Below, piece by piece: positions 27,248-36,100 of a DNA stretch of 64,000 bases. The position numbers were made by a program, and so were the translations under genes. Source of the stretch: Frankia umida (GTDB taxonomy: Bacteria; Actinomycetota; Actinomycetes; Frankiales; Frankiaceae); NCBI RefSeq assembly GCF_023242945.1, contig NZ_JALKFT010000002.1, forward strand, positions 301,531 through 365,530, written 5' to 3'. Position 1 is the stretch's first letter. Each line of letters starts with the position of its first letter. Under the pieces are notes generated by a model. It was not told the DNA's origin and did not search any database. It saw nothing but the letters and a program-made list of their open reading frames with translations.

Positions 27248-30082
27248 GTGACGACGTCTGACGCCGACCTCAACCGGCCCGCCCCGGTCCGTCGTGGCGA
27301 CGACTTCTTCGCGGTCGAGAGGGTCGGCGAGCCCGAACCGGCGCCCGCGGCGTCCCACTGGGAGCCGGCGCTGTGGCCCTCGCCCCCGACGCCTCCCGTC
27401 GAGCCCGCCGCCGGTCCGAGGTCCGCCGGCGCCGTCTCCGCTGGCCCGGTTTCCGCTGGCCCGGTTTCCGCTGGCCCGGTTCCCCCGGGGACGGTGTCGG
27501 GCGGGGCGCGTCGGCACGCGGACCCGTTCGATGTCACCAGCACCTGGGACGGGGCGACCGCCGCCTCCGCGTCGGGAATCTCGGTCGCACCGCCCACCGC
27601 TGACCCACCCAGGTCCGTCCCGGCGGTGTCCTATCTGCCGTCCGTCTCGCCGACCGGGCCAGACCCCGCCACCCGGGTGGGTGCGCCGAGCGGCCACGGG
27701 GAGAACGGCTTCGACCACCGCCCGGAGAGCATCCGCCCGGAGAGCATCCGCCCGGAGAGCATCCGTGCGGAGAGCACCCGGTTGGACGACACGTCGGGTC
27801 CGGCCACGGCCCGTGCGGTCGAGGCGGACCCGGGGCAACGGCCGCGGTACTCGTTGCCCGCGCCACCGCCGCCGGTCGCGAGGTCCGGTTCCGATTCCGC
27901 GTACTCCGACCCGTTCACCGGCGGTTTCCCGATCTCGGCCCGTCCGGTGCCGGCGACCGGCCGCGGCGGACCCGGCGGACAGCTCCCGGCGTCCCGGCAG
28001 GTTTCCGCCTCCCCGCCGGTGGCCACGGCGGCACCCGTGCAGGCGCCCGCCTCGGCGCGCGCGGGTGCGTCGGGGGCGTCCCAGCAGGCACCGCACCCGA
28101 GTGGCGGTCGCGAGGGCGCGGCCATCCGGCGCCGCGCCGATCCGTGGAACGGCCACAGCGCCCCGCGGCTGCGCCCGCTTCCCAACGGCGATGCCGCGGC
28201 CCGGGCAGCAGGCGGTGCGCTGGACGAGCCGCCGCCGGCCTATCCGTCCACACCGCCCCGAGGCTTCGGTCCGGACAGCTACTCGGCACCCGAGTACTCG
28301 GCACCCGAGGTGTCCCGCGGGAGCGGCGCCGGGGCCTGGCGCGCCGCCGATCCCCTGGGGCTTGGCGCACCGGCCGCACCTGGAGAGCCCTCGATGGCGC
28401 CGCGCGGCCGGGCCCGTCAGCCTGGTCCCGATGACTCCGGCTGGCGTAATCCGCTCGCCGACACGGGCAGCTTCGTGCGTCCGCTGCCGCCGTCCGGCGC
28501 GCCCGCGCCTGCCTCGGACCGGATGGATCCGCTGTCCGGGCCGCTACCCGGGCTGCCCGCACGGCCCGGGGGAAGCACGCTCGGCCCAGGTGCCTCCGCC
28601 CTGAGCCCCGGCGGCCAGGTGAGTCCGGGTGGCCAGGTGAGTCCGGGTGGGCACGTCCTTGCTGGCGGTCAGGCAGGTCCCGGCGGGCAGGGCAGTCCCG
28701 GCGGGCAGGGCAGTCCCGGCGGTCAGGGAAGCCCGGCTGCCGCTGCCGGCTCGGGCTGGCGGATGTCGGGCAGGGGTGGAGCCGACGCTGGTGGCGCGCG
28801 GGTGTCACCGGAGCGTGGTGGCTCGTCGCCGCGGCGGGTCGAGGAGACGATGACGTCGGTCCGGCCGCTCTACCGGCCCGGTGGCTCGGCACCGGGCGCG
28901 CCCGCCCCGCCGGCGGCGCCGGTCGCCACCGGGTCGGCCCCGGTCGCGAGACGGTCCGCGCCGGTCAGCAGCCCTGCTCGGCCCGCGGCGATGCCCGACC
29001 CGGGACGTTCCGGACGTCCCGGTGCCACACCAGTCCCGTCCCGACCCGGCCGTCGACCCGAGACGCCGGCCGAGATGACCTCGCTCGTCCCCCGCCGCGC
29101 GGGTGGCGGCGGGCGGAGCCGGCCAGGTGCGGGGGAGGCCCCCGGCGAGGACGACAGCGGCTGGCAGCCGTCCAGGTCGGTGCGCAAACCCAGCGGACGC
29201 AGCGTTCCGGCGGATCGCCGCCGCACCCCGAACCCGATCACGGACACGAACAGCCTGCAGCCGGTCGCCTCCGGTGGTGGGCCGGCCGGAGAGCGACCGG
29301 AGGACCGGACGGGGGCGTCCGAGCGGACCGGTGGACGTGGTCGGGCCGACACCGGCGAACGCAGGCGGCGGGCCAGCGGGCCGGGCCGGGCGCTGACCGG
29401 CACCGGCGGGCATCGCGCCGCTCGGGCGGCCGGCGACACCACCGGTGCGCACACCGGACCCAGGCGGCGGGCCGGTCGGGACGCCACCTCGTCCACGCTG
29501 CTCGAACCGGCCGATCAGGTGCGAGCCGCCGCGGACGACCTCGACGACGACCTGGCGCCCCAGGACCGGCTGGCCTGGCTGCGCCAGGGCTGGATCGGAC
29601 CGTTGGCCGTCGCCCTGGTCGTCTCGCTGCTCGCCGTCGGCGGCTATGTCGTGCTGCGCGGCGACCAGAACGGCGCGACGCCGACCGCGACCGCGGACAG
29701 CAGTACCGCCCCGGTCATCCCCACCAATCCCGACGCGCTGGTCGGCAAGGCGATGATTGACGGGGCGTGGCAGTGCCGGCTGGTGACGGCGATGGCTCCT
29801 GAGCTGAAGCTGTCCAGCGAGGTGGTCGGGACGCTCGTCGTCGAACGGACGGCCGGTGGCTACCAGTGGGCCGGGCAGGCCGGCCAGTACACGATTACGG
29901 CGGTGTCGGGCAACGACGGCGCCAACGTGATCGGCGATGTCAGGTTCACCAGCGGGCCGCTCAAGGATCTGACCGCCACCCACATCGCCAAGCCCGGCGG
30001 CGGAATCCGCGGGAAGGCGCAGGGCACCCTGGATCTCAAGGCGAGCGGTTCGGCGCCGCACCGATTCTGCGGCGTGAACTGA
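27248..30082 (+). CDS. Very long low-complexity single-pass membrane protein
   Basis: About 944 residues from GTG 27248 (GTG 27230 would add six). The first 780 residues are disordered-looking, Pro/Ala/Gly/Ser/Arg-rich, with several internal repeats: AGPVS, RPESI, SPGGQV and GGQGSP blocks. One transmembrane helix (GPLAVALVVSLLAVGGYVVL) follows, then a 140-residue outer domain (GAWQCRLVTAMAPELKLSSE ... HRFCGVN) with two cysteines. That domain looks beta-rich and may be lipocalin- or OB-like, but I cannot name it. It lies 235 bases after a protein of the same plan. The gap 27013-27247 holds T-rich runs (27053-27058, 27100-27105) but no clear hairpin. Confidence 0.7.
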   Translation: MTTSDADLNRPAPVRRGDDFFAVERVGEPEPAPAASHWEPALWPSPPTPPVEPAAGPRSAGAVSAGPVSAGPVSAGPVPPGTVSGGARRHADPFDVTSTWDGATAASASGISVAPPTADPPRSVPAVSYLPSVSPTGPDPATRVGAPSGHGENGFDHRPESIRPESIRPESIRAESTRLDDTSGPATARAVEADPGQRPRYSLPAPPPPVARSGSDSAYSDPFTGGFPISARPVPATGRGGPGGQLPASRQVSASPPVATAAPVQAPASARAGASGASQQAPHPSGGREGAAIRRRADPWNGHSAPRLRPLPNGDAAARAAGGALDEPPPAYPSTPPRGFGPDSYSAPEYSAPEVSRGSGAGAWRAADPLGLGAPAAPGEPSMAPRGRARQPGPDDSGWRNPLADTGSFVRPLPPSGAPAPASDRMDPLSGPLPGLPARPGGSTLGPGASALSPGGQVSPGGQVSPGGHVLAGGQAGPGGQGSPGGQGSPGGQGSPAAAAGSGWRMSGRGGADAGGARVSPERGGSSPRRVEETMTSVRPLYRPGGSAPGAPAPPAAPVATGSAPVARRSAPVSSPARPAAMPDPGRSGRPGATPVPSRPGRRPETPAEMTSLVPRRAGGGGRSRPGAGEAPGEDDSGWQPSRSVRKPSGRSVPADRRRTPNPITDTNSLQPVASGGGPAGERPEDRTGASERTGGRGRADTGERRRRASGPGRALTGTGGHRAARAAGDTTGAHTGPRRRAGRDATSSTLLEPADQVRAAADDLDDDLAPQDRLAWLRQGWIGPLAVALVVSLLAVGGYVVLRGDQNGATPTATADSSTAPVIPTNPDALVGKAMIDGAWQCRLVTAMAPELKLSSEVVGTLVVERTAGGYQWAGQAGQYTITAVSGNDGANVIGDVRFTSGPLKDLTATHIAKPGGGIRGKAQGTLDLKASGSAPHRFCGVN
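27721..27780 (+). repeat. 4 x 15-bp in-frame repeat (RPESI blocks)
   Basis: Three perfect copies of CCCGGAGAGCATCCG and one variant encode RPESI-RPESI-RPESI-RAEST in the disordered region of the 27248 gene. GGC-CAG-type repeats of similar length recur at about 28610-28735. Confidence 0.9.
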
Positions 30083-30216
30083 GCACATTCGATCCCCTGC
30101 TGACGGTAGGCAGTCCCGGCGGTATGTCGCTTACATCCGATTAGGGGGATCAGGTCGGTCGCAGTGGCACCGGACCCGGTTGTCGGGTTTAAACCGGGGT
30201 GGGGCAGGATCGGTCC

Positions 30217-31623
30217 ATGCTCAGCTCAGACGGTGGCACGAATGGCGATTGCGGCTCGGCCGCGCGGACGCGGACGGACGCGGTCGGCGGGATGCCCGCC
30301 GGGCCGCCGCGGGTGCCCGACGCCCCGTCCCTCGACCGACGCCGGCTGCTGCGCTGGGCCGGGACCGCGGCCGTCGCCGCGCCGGCTGCGGGGCTGCTGG
30401 CGGCCTGCGGCGGGTCATCGTCGAGCGCCAGCGCGGCCCGCAAGGTGCGCATCGGCTACGTGCTGCCCCGCACCGGCACCCTGGACGCCTACAGCGCTGT
30501 CGACTCCTTCATCGTCACACGGATGCGCAGGCTGCTCGCCGACGGCATCAAGGTGGGCGGCCGCACCTACCCGGTGGAGATCCTCGTCCGTGACTCCCAG
30601 TCGGACCGGCACCGGGCGGGTATCGCCACCGCCGACCTGATCTACAAGGACCACGTGGATCTGGTTCTGGCCGGCGGCACCTCCGACACGGCCATTCCGG
30701 TCGCCGACCAGTGCGAGATCAACCAGGTGCCGTGCATCTCCAGCGTCGCGCCGTGGCAGTCATGGTGGAACGGCCGTGGCGGCAATGTCGACATGCCCTT
30801 CCACTGGACGTACCACTTTTACACCGGCCTGGAGGACATCGTCTCCGCCTATGTGGCGATGTGGCGGCAGCTGGGAATCACCAAGGTGGGCCTGGTCTAC
30901 ACCGCCGACGATGACGGTGGTGCCTTCGCCAACCAGGACTTCGGCATTCCGTCGGTCCAGAACTTCGGCTTTCGGGTGACCTCGCCCCGGGAGGGCTTCG
31001 ACACCGGAACGACGGACTTCGGGGCGTACGCGTCGGCGTTCGACTCCGCGGGAGTCGAGGCGGTCGTCGGTGTCATGCCGACCGCGGACTTCGACGCCTT
31101 CCAGCGCACGATCCGCAACGGTACCTTCACCCCCAAGGCGATGACCTTCTCGAAGGCCCTCGACTTCCAGGAGGACGTGCGGACCTTCGGGTCCAACGGC
31201 GACGGGCTCACCACCGAGATCGGCTGGTCGCCGTCCCATCCCTACCGCAGCTCACTGGACAACCGGGCCGCCAAGGATCTGGCGACCGACTTCATCGGCA
31301 GCACGGGCCGGGTCTGGACGCCGGTGCTCGGCTTCGTCAACGCGCTGTTCGAGGTGGCGGTCAAGGCACTGGGCGGCGCCGAGTCGCTGGAGCGGGAGGC
31401 CATCGTCGCGGCGATCCGTGAGGTGGACGCCCAGACGATCGTCGGTCCGGTGGCCTTCGGGTCCCAGCCGAACGTGCCCAAGAACGTCGCGCAGGTCGCC
31501 GCCGTCGGTGGCCAGTGGGCACAGGCCGACAACGACCTGAAACTGCAGATCGTGAACAACAGCGGCAACAGCCGCATCCCCACCGACGGCCAGCTGCGCC
31601 AGCTACCGTCCGGCACCGCCTGA
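30217..31623 (+). CDS. ABC transporter substrate-binding protein, branched-chain amino acid/urea type (lipoprotein)
   Basis: A 468-residue periplasmic-binding protein type 1. The N-terminus carries a twin-arginine signal (RRRLLRWAGTAAVAAPAAGL, Arg 41-43) leading to a lipobox LLAAC with Cys64, so it is probably Tat-exported and lipid-anchored. The mature part begins VRIGYVLPRTGTLDAYSAVD, as in LivK/UrtA-like proteins, and continues with two Rossmann-like lobes. ATG 30217 is chosen; GTG 30199 would add six residues. No permease or ATPase genes are nearby, so it is an orphan receptor. It converges on the conservon. Ligand unknown. Confidence 0.88.
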   Translation: MLSSDGGTNGDCGSAARTRTDAVGGMPAGPPRVPDAPSLDRRRLLRWAGTAAVAAPAAGLLAACGGSSSSASAARKVRIGYVLPRTGTLDAYSAVDSFIVTRMRRLLADGIKVGGRTYPVEILVRDSQSDRHRAGIATADLIYKDHVDLVLAGGTSDTAIPVADQCEINQVPCISSVAPWQSWWNGRGGNVDMPFHWTYHFYTGLEDIVSAYVAMWRQLGITKVGLVYTADDDGGAFANQDFGIPSVQNFGFRVTSPREGFDTGTTDFGAYASAFDSAGVEAVVGVMPTADFDAFQRTIRNGTFTPKAMTFSKALDFQEDVRTFGSNGDGLTTEIGWSPSHPYRSSLDNRAAKDLATDFIGSTGRVWTPVLGFVNALFEVAVKALGGAESLEREAIVAAIREVDAQTIVGPVAFGSQPNVPKNVAQVAAVGGQWAQADNDLKLQIVNNSGNSRIPTDGQLRQLPSGTA

Positions 31624-31673
31624 TCGGACCCGGCCCGCGACACCGGTGTGAAGTCCGGCCGGGCCCGCCGGGG

Positions 31674-31709
31674 ACCCGGCCGGGGCGAGCTTCGGCTCCC
31701 CGGCCGGGT
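31674..31709. terminator. Bidirectional terminator with UUCG tetraloop
   Basis: ACCCGGCCGGGG (31674-31685) pairs with CCCCGGCCGGGT (31698-31709). Inside, AGC/GCT close a TTCG loop (31691-31694) after a two-base bulge. It lies in the 94-base gap between the converging substrate-binding-protein gene and conservon. Confidence 0.8.
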
Positions 31710-31717
31710 GGCCCCCG

Positions 31718-32314
31718 TCAGGCCCGGGCGGCGGCCCTGGACATCGTGTGTTCCACCACCGCGATCAGCGCGCTCTTGGTCGAGTCCCGGTTGCGGGCAT
31801 CGCAGGTGATGATCGGAACGTTCGGGTTGATCTGCAACGCCTCGCGGACGTCCTCGATGGAGTGCCGCAGAATGCCGTCGAAGCAGTTGACGCCGATGAC
31901 GAACGGCAGCTGGCGCTGCTCGAAGTAGTCGACGGCGGCGAAGCAGTCGGCCAGTCGGCGGGTGTCGGCGAGCACGATCGCGCCGATCGCGCCGCGCACG
32001 ATGTCGTCCCACATGAACCAGAAGCGGTACTGCCCGGGCGTCCCGAACAGGTAGAGGATCAGGTCCTCGTCGAGGGAGACACGGCCGAAGTCCATCGCGA
32101 CCGTGGTCGTGGTCTTGTCCGACAGGTGGGTCAGGTCGTCGACGTGCGCACCGGCCTCGGTCATCACGGCCTCGGTGCGCAGCGGAACAATCTCCGACAC
32201 CGAGCCCACGAACGTGGTCTTCCCGGCGCCGAAGCCGCCCGCGACCACGATCTTCACCGAGGTCGTGGCGACGGAGGAGTTCACCCTCCTGTTGTCAGAG
32301 CTTTCGAAGGCCAC
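31718..32314 (-). CDS. MglA-like small GTPase of a conservon (CvnD)
   Basis: A 198-residue Ras/MglA-like GTP-binding protein. The P-loop is GGFGAGKTTFVGS (about 26-38), the switch region has TTTTVAMDFGRVSLDEDL, the G3-like FGTPGQYRFWFMW replaces DxxGQ, and VNCFDG stands where NKxD is usual. The start is GTG 32314, overlapping the preceding cvnC by 20 bases. Last gene of cvnA-B-C-D. In conservons these proteins form a membrane-linked complex resembling G-protein signalling, with the roadblock protein acting on the GTPase. Confidence 0.92.
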   Translation of the reverse strand: MAFESSDNRRVNSSVATTSVKIVVAGGFGAGKTTFVGSVSEIVPLRTEAVMTEAGAHVDDLTHLSDKTTTTVAMDFGRVSLDEDLILYLFGTPGQYRFWFMWDDIVRGAIGAIVLADTRRLADCFAAVDYFEQRQLPFVIGVNCFDGILRHSIEDVREALQINPNVPIITCDARNRDSTKSALIAVVEHTMSRAAARA

Positions 32315-32654
32315 TGAGAACCCTTTCGAGCAGCGCGAGATCCGGTGCCTCGTCGCGGTCAGGCTGCTGGTAGACGCGGACGATGCGTTCGTCCGCCATG
32401 TCGCCGACCAGCACCCGGGCGACCCCGAGCGGGACTCGGAGGCCGGCGGCGATCTCCGCGATCGATCGCACCTGCCGGCACATGGCGGCGATGGACTGTT
32501 GCTCGAGGTTGAGGCCGACGATCCGTTCCTCGCCCTGCGGGGTCGTGATGACCAGCGCCTCGATGGCGAGTTCGTAGCGCGACCGTGTGCGCCCACCGGT
32601 CATCGCATAGGGCCGGACCACCGGACCGGGCGCATTGTCGGGATCGATACTCAC
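32295..32654 (-). CDS. DUF742 protein of the conservon (CvnC)
   Basis: A 119-residue DUF742 protein with GGRTRSRYELAIEALV near the N-terminus, a winged-helix-like central part (IAAMCRQVRSIAEIAAGLRV, PLGVARVLVGDMAD) and the end LLERVLSGLRKL. GTG 32654 follows GGGGAG by 6 bases. It overlaps cvnD and starts 25 bases after cvnB. DUF742 proteins occur almost only in conservons and may bridge kinase-like and GTPase parts. Confidence 0.93.
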   Translation of the reverse strand: MSIDPDNAPGPVVRPYAMTGGRTRSRYELAIEALVITTPQGEERIVGLNLEQQSIAAMCRQVRSIAEIAAGLRVPLGVARVLVGDMADERIVRVYQQPDRDEAPDLALLERVLSGLRKL

Positions 32655-32679
32655 CCTGACTCCCCGTGAGACCGTTCGT

Positions 32680-33102
32680 TCACCGCGGAAGCGTTCCCTG
32701 TAGCTCGGCGCGCAGAGCCGGGGTCAGGACATCCCGGGCCCGGCTGACCAGCAGGGCCATCTCGTAGCCGACGAGGCCGATGTCGCAGGACGGCGCGGCG
32801 AGCACCGCCATGCTCGCGCCATCGCTGATCGCCATGATGAACAGGAACCCGTGTTCCATCTCCACGACCGTCTGCGTCACCGCCCCGGCCTCGAAGACCC
32901 GGGCGGCGCCCTGGGTGAGACTGACCAGTCCCGAGGCGACCGCGGCGAGCTGGTCGGCCCGGTCCCGGGGGAAACCGTCCGAGACGGCCAACAGCAGGCC
33001 GTCCGCGGACACCACCACGGTGTGGGCAACCCCGGGTACACGGTCGACAAAGTTGTTGATCAGCCAGTTGAGGTTCTGGGCATCAGAACTCACGGGTGTC
33101 AC
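32680..33102 (-). CDS. Roadblock/LC7 protein of the conservon (CvnB)
   Basis: A 140-residue roadblock/longin-type protein: NLNWLINNFVDRVPGVAHTV, SADGLLLAVSDG and the second half with GAVTQTVVEMEHGFLFIMAI. In conservons and gliding systems such proteins (MglB-like) act as GTPase-activating partners for the MglA-like protein, here CvnD. The GTG start at 33102 overlaps the cvnA stop by 4 bases (GTGA) with AGGAGG upstream, giving tight coupling. Confidence 0.94.
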   Translation of the reverse strand: MTPVSSDAQNLNWLINNFVDRVPGVAHTVVVSADGLLLAVSDGFPRDRADQLAAVASGLVSLTQGAARVFEAGAVTQTVVEMEHGFLFIMAISDGASMAVLAAPSCDIGLVGYEMALLVSRARDVLTPALRAELQGTLPR

Positions 33103-36100
33103 CGTTCCTCCTGCGCGTCACGACGGGGATTGCTCGTGGTGTCGACTCCGACATCACGTCCTTGCCGTACGCCCTGGTAGAAGCTGGCCAACCGGCCACC
33201 GACAGCTTCGGGGGACCGGGACGCGGTCTCGGCGGGACGCCGGCTTGGCGCGGGTTCGGCGCTGCCGGGCACGAGATGGGTCATGGGGACTCGCACCGGT
33301 AGGCCCGAGCTCGTCAGGCCACCGGAGACCGGTCGGCGGGACGCCTCGGCTGCCTGCCAACCGGCGTCGCCGGGAGAGCTCCAGCCCTCCCGGCCTGCTG
33401 GCTGCGTCGGCTGGGCTCCCAACGGCTGGGGACCTGACGGTGGCCCACCTGCCTGGTAGGCCGCCGAGGCCGCCGCGGGCTGCGGAGAGGTCTGGGCGGC
33501 CCGGGCGGGCACGGGCGGGGCCGACTCCACCACGGGATCACCGGCCGGTGTCGGCCGGGACCCGGACAGCGGGTCGTGGCCCGGACGCAGCGGCACGCGG
33601 TGCCCGAAGGCGCCGCCGATGCCCGGACGTCCGGCTGGCCGCACCCCAGGAGCACCCGGTGCGCCGGACTCCTGGGCCTCGAGCCGAGGACGCAGCGGCG
33701 GTGCCGGTGCCGCCGCTGCGGCGGCCTGTGCCGACGCGGGAGCGCCGCGTCCGTTGGCGCCCTGCGCCCCGGCCGACGTCGGGGTACGGCGCTGGAACCA
33801 GGCCGACACCGAATCGAAGATCGGCGACGTCTCGGCGTCATCGGTCTCGGCCGCGTCCGCCTCCGCTTGCGCGGTGTCCGGCTCCGGCGCTGACCGAGCG
33901 GCCTGCCGCCCTGCCTGAGCGGCCTGAGCCGACGAGGCCAGCTGTGTCGGGGTGGCCGGCCTCGTCGGGCCGGTCGTGGGTCCGGTCGGGGTGGCCGGCG
34001 CTGCCGGCTGCTCGTCCGCGGGGACGACGCGCTGCGGGCCGGTCCGTGGGCCGGTCTGCGGACCGGTCGGTGGTTCGGACCGTGGTTCGGACCGGGGTCC
34101 GATCTGCAGTCCCGTCTGGGGTCCGGTCCGGGATTCGGAGGGCGGCTCGATCCGGTCGCGGCCGCGCGGGCCGGTGGGTGCCTCGCCACCGGGCGCTGCC
34201 GGGCCCTTGGCGGAGCGTGGGCCGGTGGGCCCCGGCGTCACCGAGATCCCCCCCGGGCGCTCCCGCACCGGCAGGGGCGCCGGCTCGCTTGGTGCGACCT
34301 GCGGCTTCTCCGGCCTGGGCTGGGTCGACCAGCGGCTGTCCGGGAAGGAGATCTGGCTGGTCGGCTCACCCGTGGCCGGCTCCCGGCGGGGGAGCCCACG
34401 GCGTCCGATCGACTCGGTGTCGGGGTTGAGGCCGTCCGGTGCGCGCCGACCGCTCGGTTCACCGCGACCGCTCGGTTCACCGCGGTCGCTGGGCCCGCGG
34501 TCGTCGCCTGGCGGGGTGGCCTGTGGTCCGGTCGGACCGCCACCGCCCGGTGTGGGTCCGGTGGGTCCGGTGGGACGGCTCGGGCCGGTGGCGCGGTTGC
34601 GGGGGTCGTCCGTGGACCGCCCGCGGACCGGCAGGTTCTCCCCGTCGGGGCCGAACTTGTCGAGCCCAAGGCCCGGCCGGGTGGGCAGGGGGACCGGGCC
34701 GGTGCGGTCGGTGCCCAGCGGTGTCGCCATCGGCCCGGTGAGCGGGAAGGGTCCGGTGCTGGGGAGCCGCTGCGTGCTGCTGGAGTCCTCGAACAGGCTT
34801 CCCGGCGCGGCGGGGGTGCTGCCGACCGGGGTGTGGTGCCCGTTGCTGGAGCCGTTGGCGGAACCGCCGGCCGCGGCCGGCAGCGCGGGAGTGGGTCCGG
34901 CGCGCCCGGCCGGCTCGGCACCGATGGCCGGGCGCGCGGCGCTGTCGGCGGCGGGCAGGGCGGGGGACGCGGTGGCGGTTGGCCGGTTGATGGCCGGCAC
35001 GCGGCCGGCGCCGCCGGCGCTGTCGCCGGTGACCAGGCGGGCGGGCAGTCGCACGACCGCGGTGATCCCGCCGGAGGAGGACTCACGCAGCTGCACGCGG
35101 ATGCCGTGCCGGCTGGCCAGCCGTCCGACGGCGAACAGACCCATGGTGCGGGAGACGGACACGTCCACGACCGGCGGGTTCGCCAGCCGCTCGTTGACCC
35201 GCTCGAGCTCCTTGGCGGGCATGCCGATGCCCTGGTCCTCGATCTCGATCATCGCGCCGGCGCCGGGGCCGAGTGAATGACTCGTCACCCGCACGTCGGT
35301 CACCGGGGGCGAATAGGACGTGGCGTTCTCCAGCAGCTCCGCGACCAGGTGGACGACGTCGCTGACACCGTTTCCGGCGATGGACACCGGGGCGGCGGTG
35401 GTCTGCTTGACCCGGGTGTACTGCTCCACCTCGGAAATGGCCGCCAGGACCACCTCGTTGAGTGGGACGGGATGGGTCCAGCGTCGTGCGGTGTCGGTTC
35501 CGGCGAGAACCAACAGGCTCTCGTTGTTCCGCCGCATTCGGGTGGCGAGGTGGTCGAGTTTGAACAGGTTCGACAGCTGGTCGGGGTCCTGTTCGCGGTT
35601 TTCCAGATCGTCGATCAGGCGAAGCTGGCGTTCCACCAGACCCTGGCTTCGCCGGGACAGGTTCACGAACATGGCGTTCACGTTGTTTCGCAGCGACGCC
35701 TGTTCGGAGGCCAGCCGGACCGCCTCGCGGTGGACCTCGTCGAAGGCCCGGGCGACGTCACCGACCTCCTCGTCGGTGGTGATACCGACGGGTTCGATCG
35801 CGTCGTCGAAGTGCTGGTCGGTGGAGTCCCGCAGTCGGCGGACGGCCTCGGGCAGTCGGCGGTCGGCGACGTCCAGCGCCGCGGTGCGCAGTGCCAGCAG
35901 CGGGCGCACCAGCGAACGGGCCACGACCAGCGCGGCCAGCAGGGCGCTGGCCAGGATGAGCACGACCAGCAGGCCGGACAGCAGGGCCCGGCGCTGGATG
36001 TCGCTGCGCAGCGCGTCGACCCGCTCGTCGGCGACGTCGAGCATCTTGCCGGTCGCATCGATCCCGATGTCGATGGTCTCTTTCGTGGAGCGGTTCCAGA

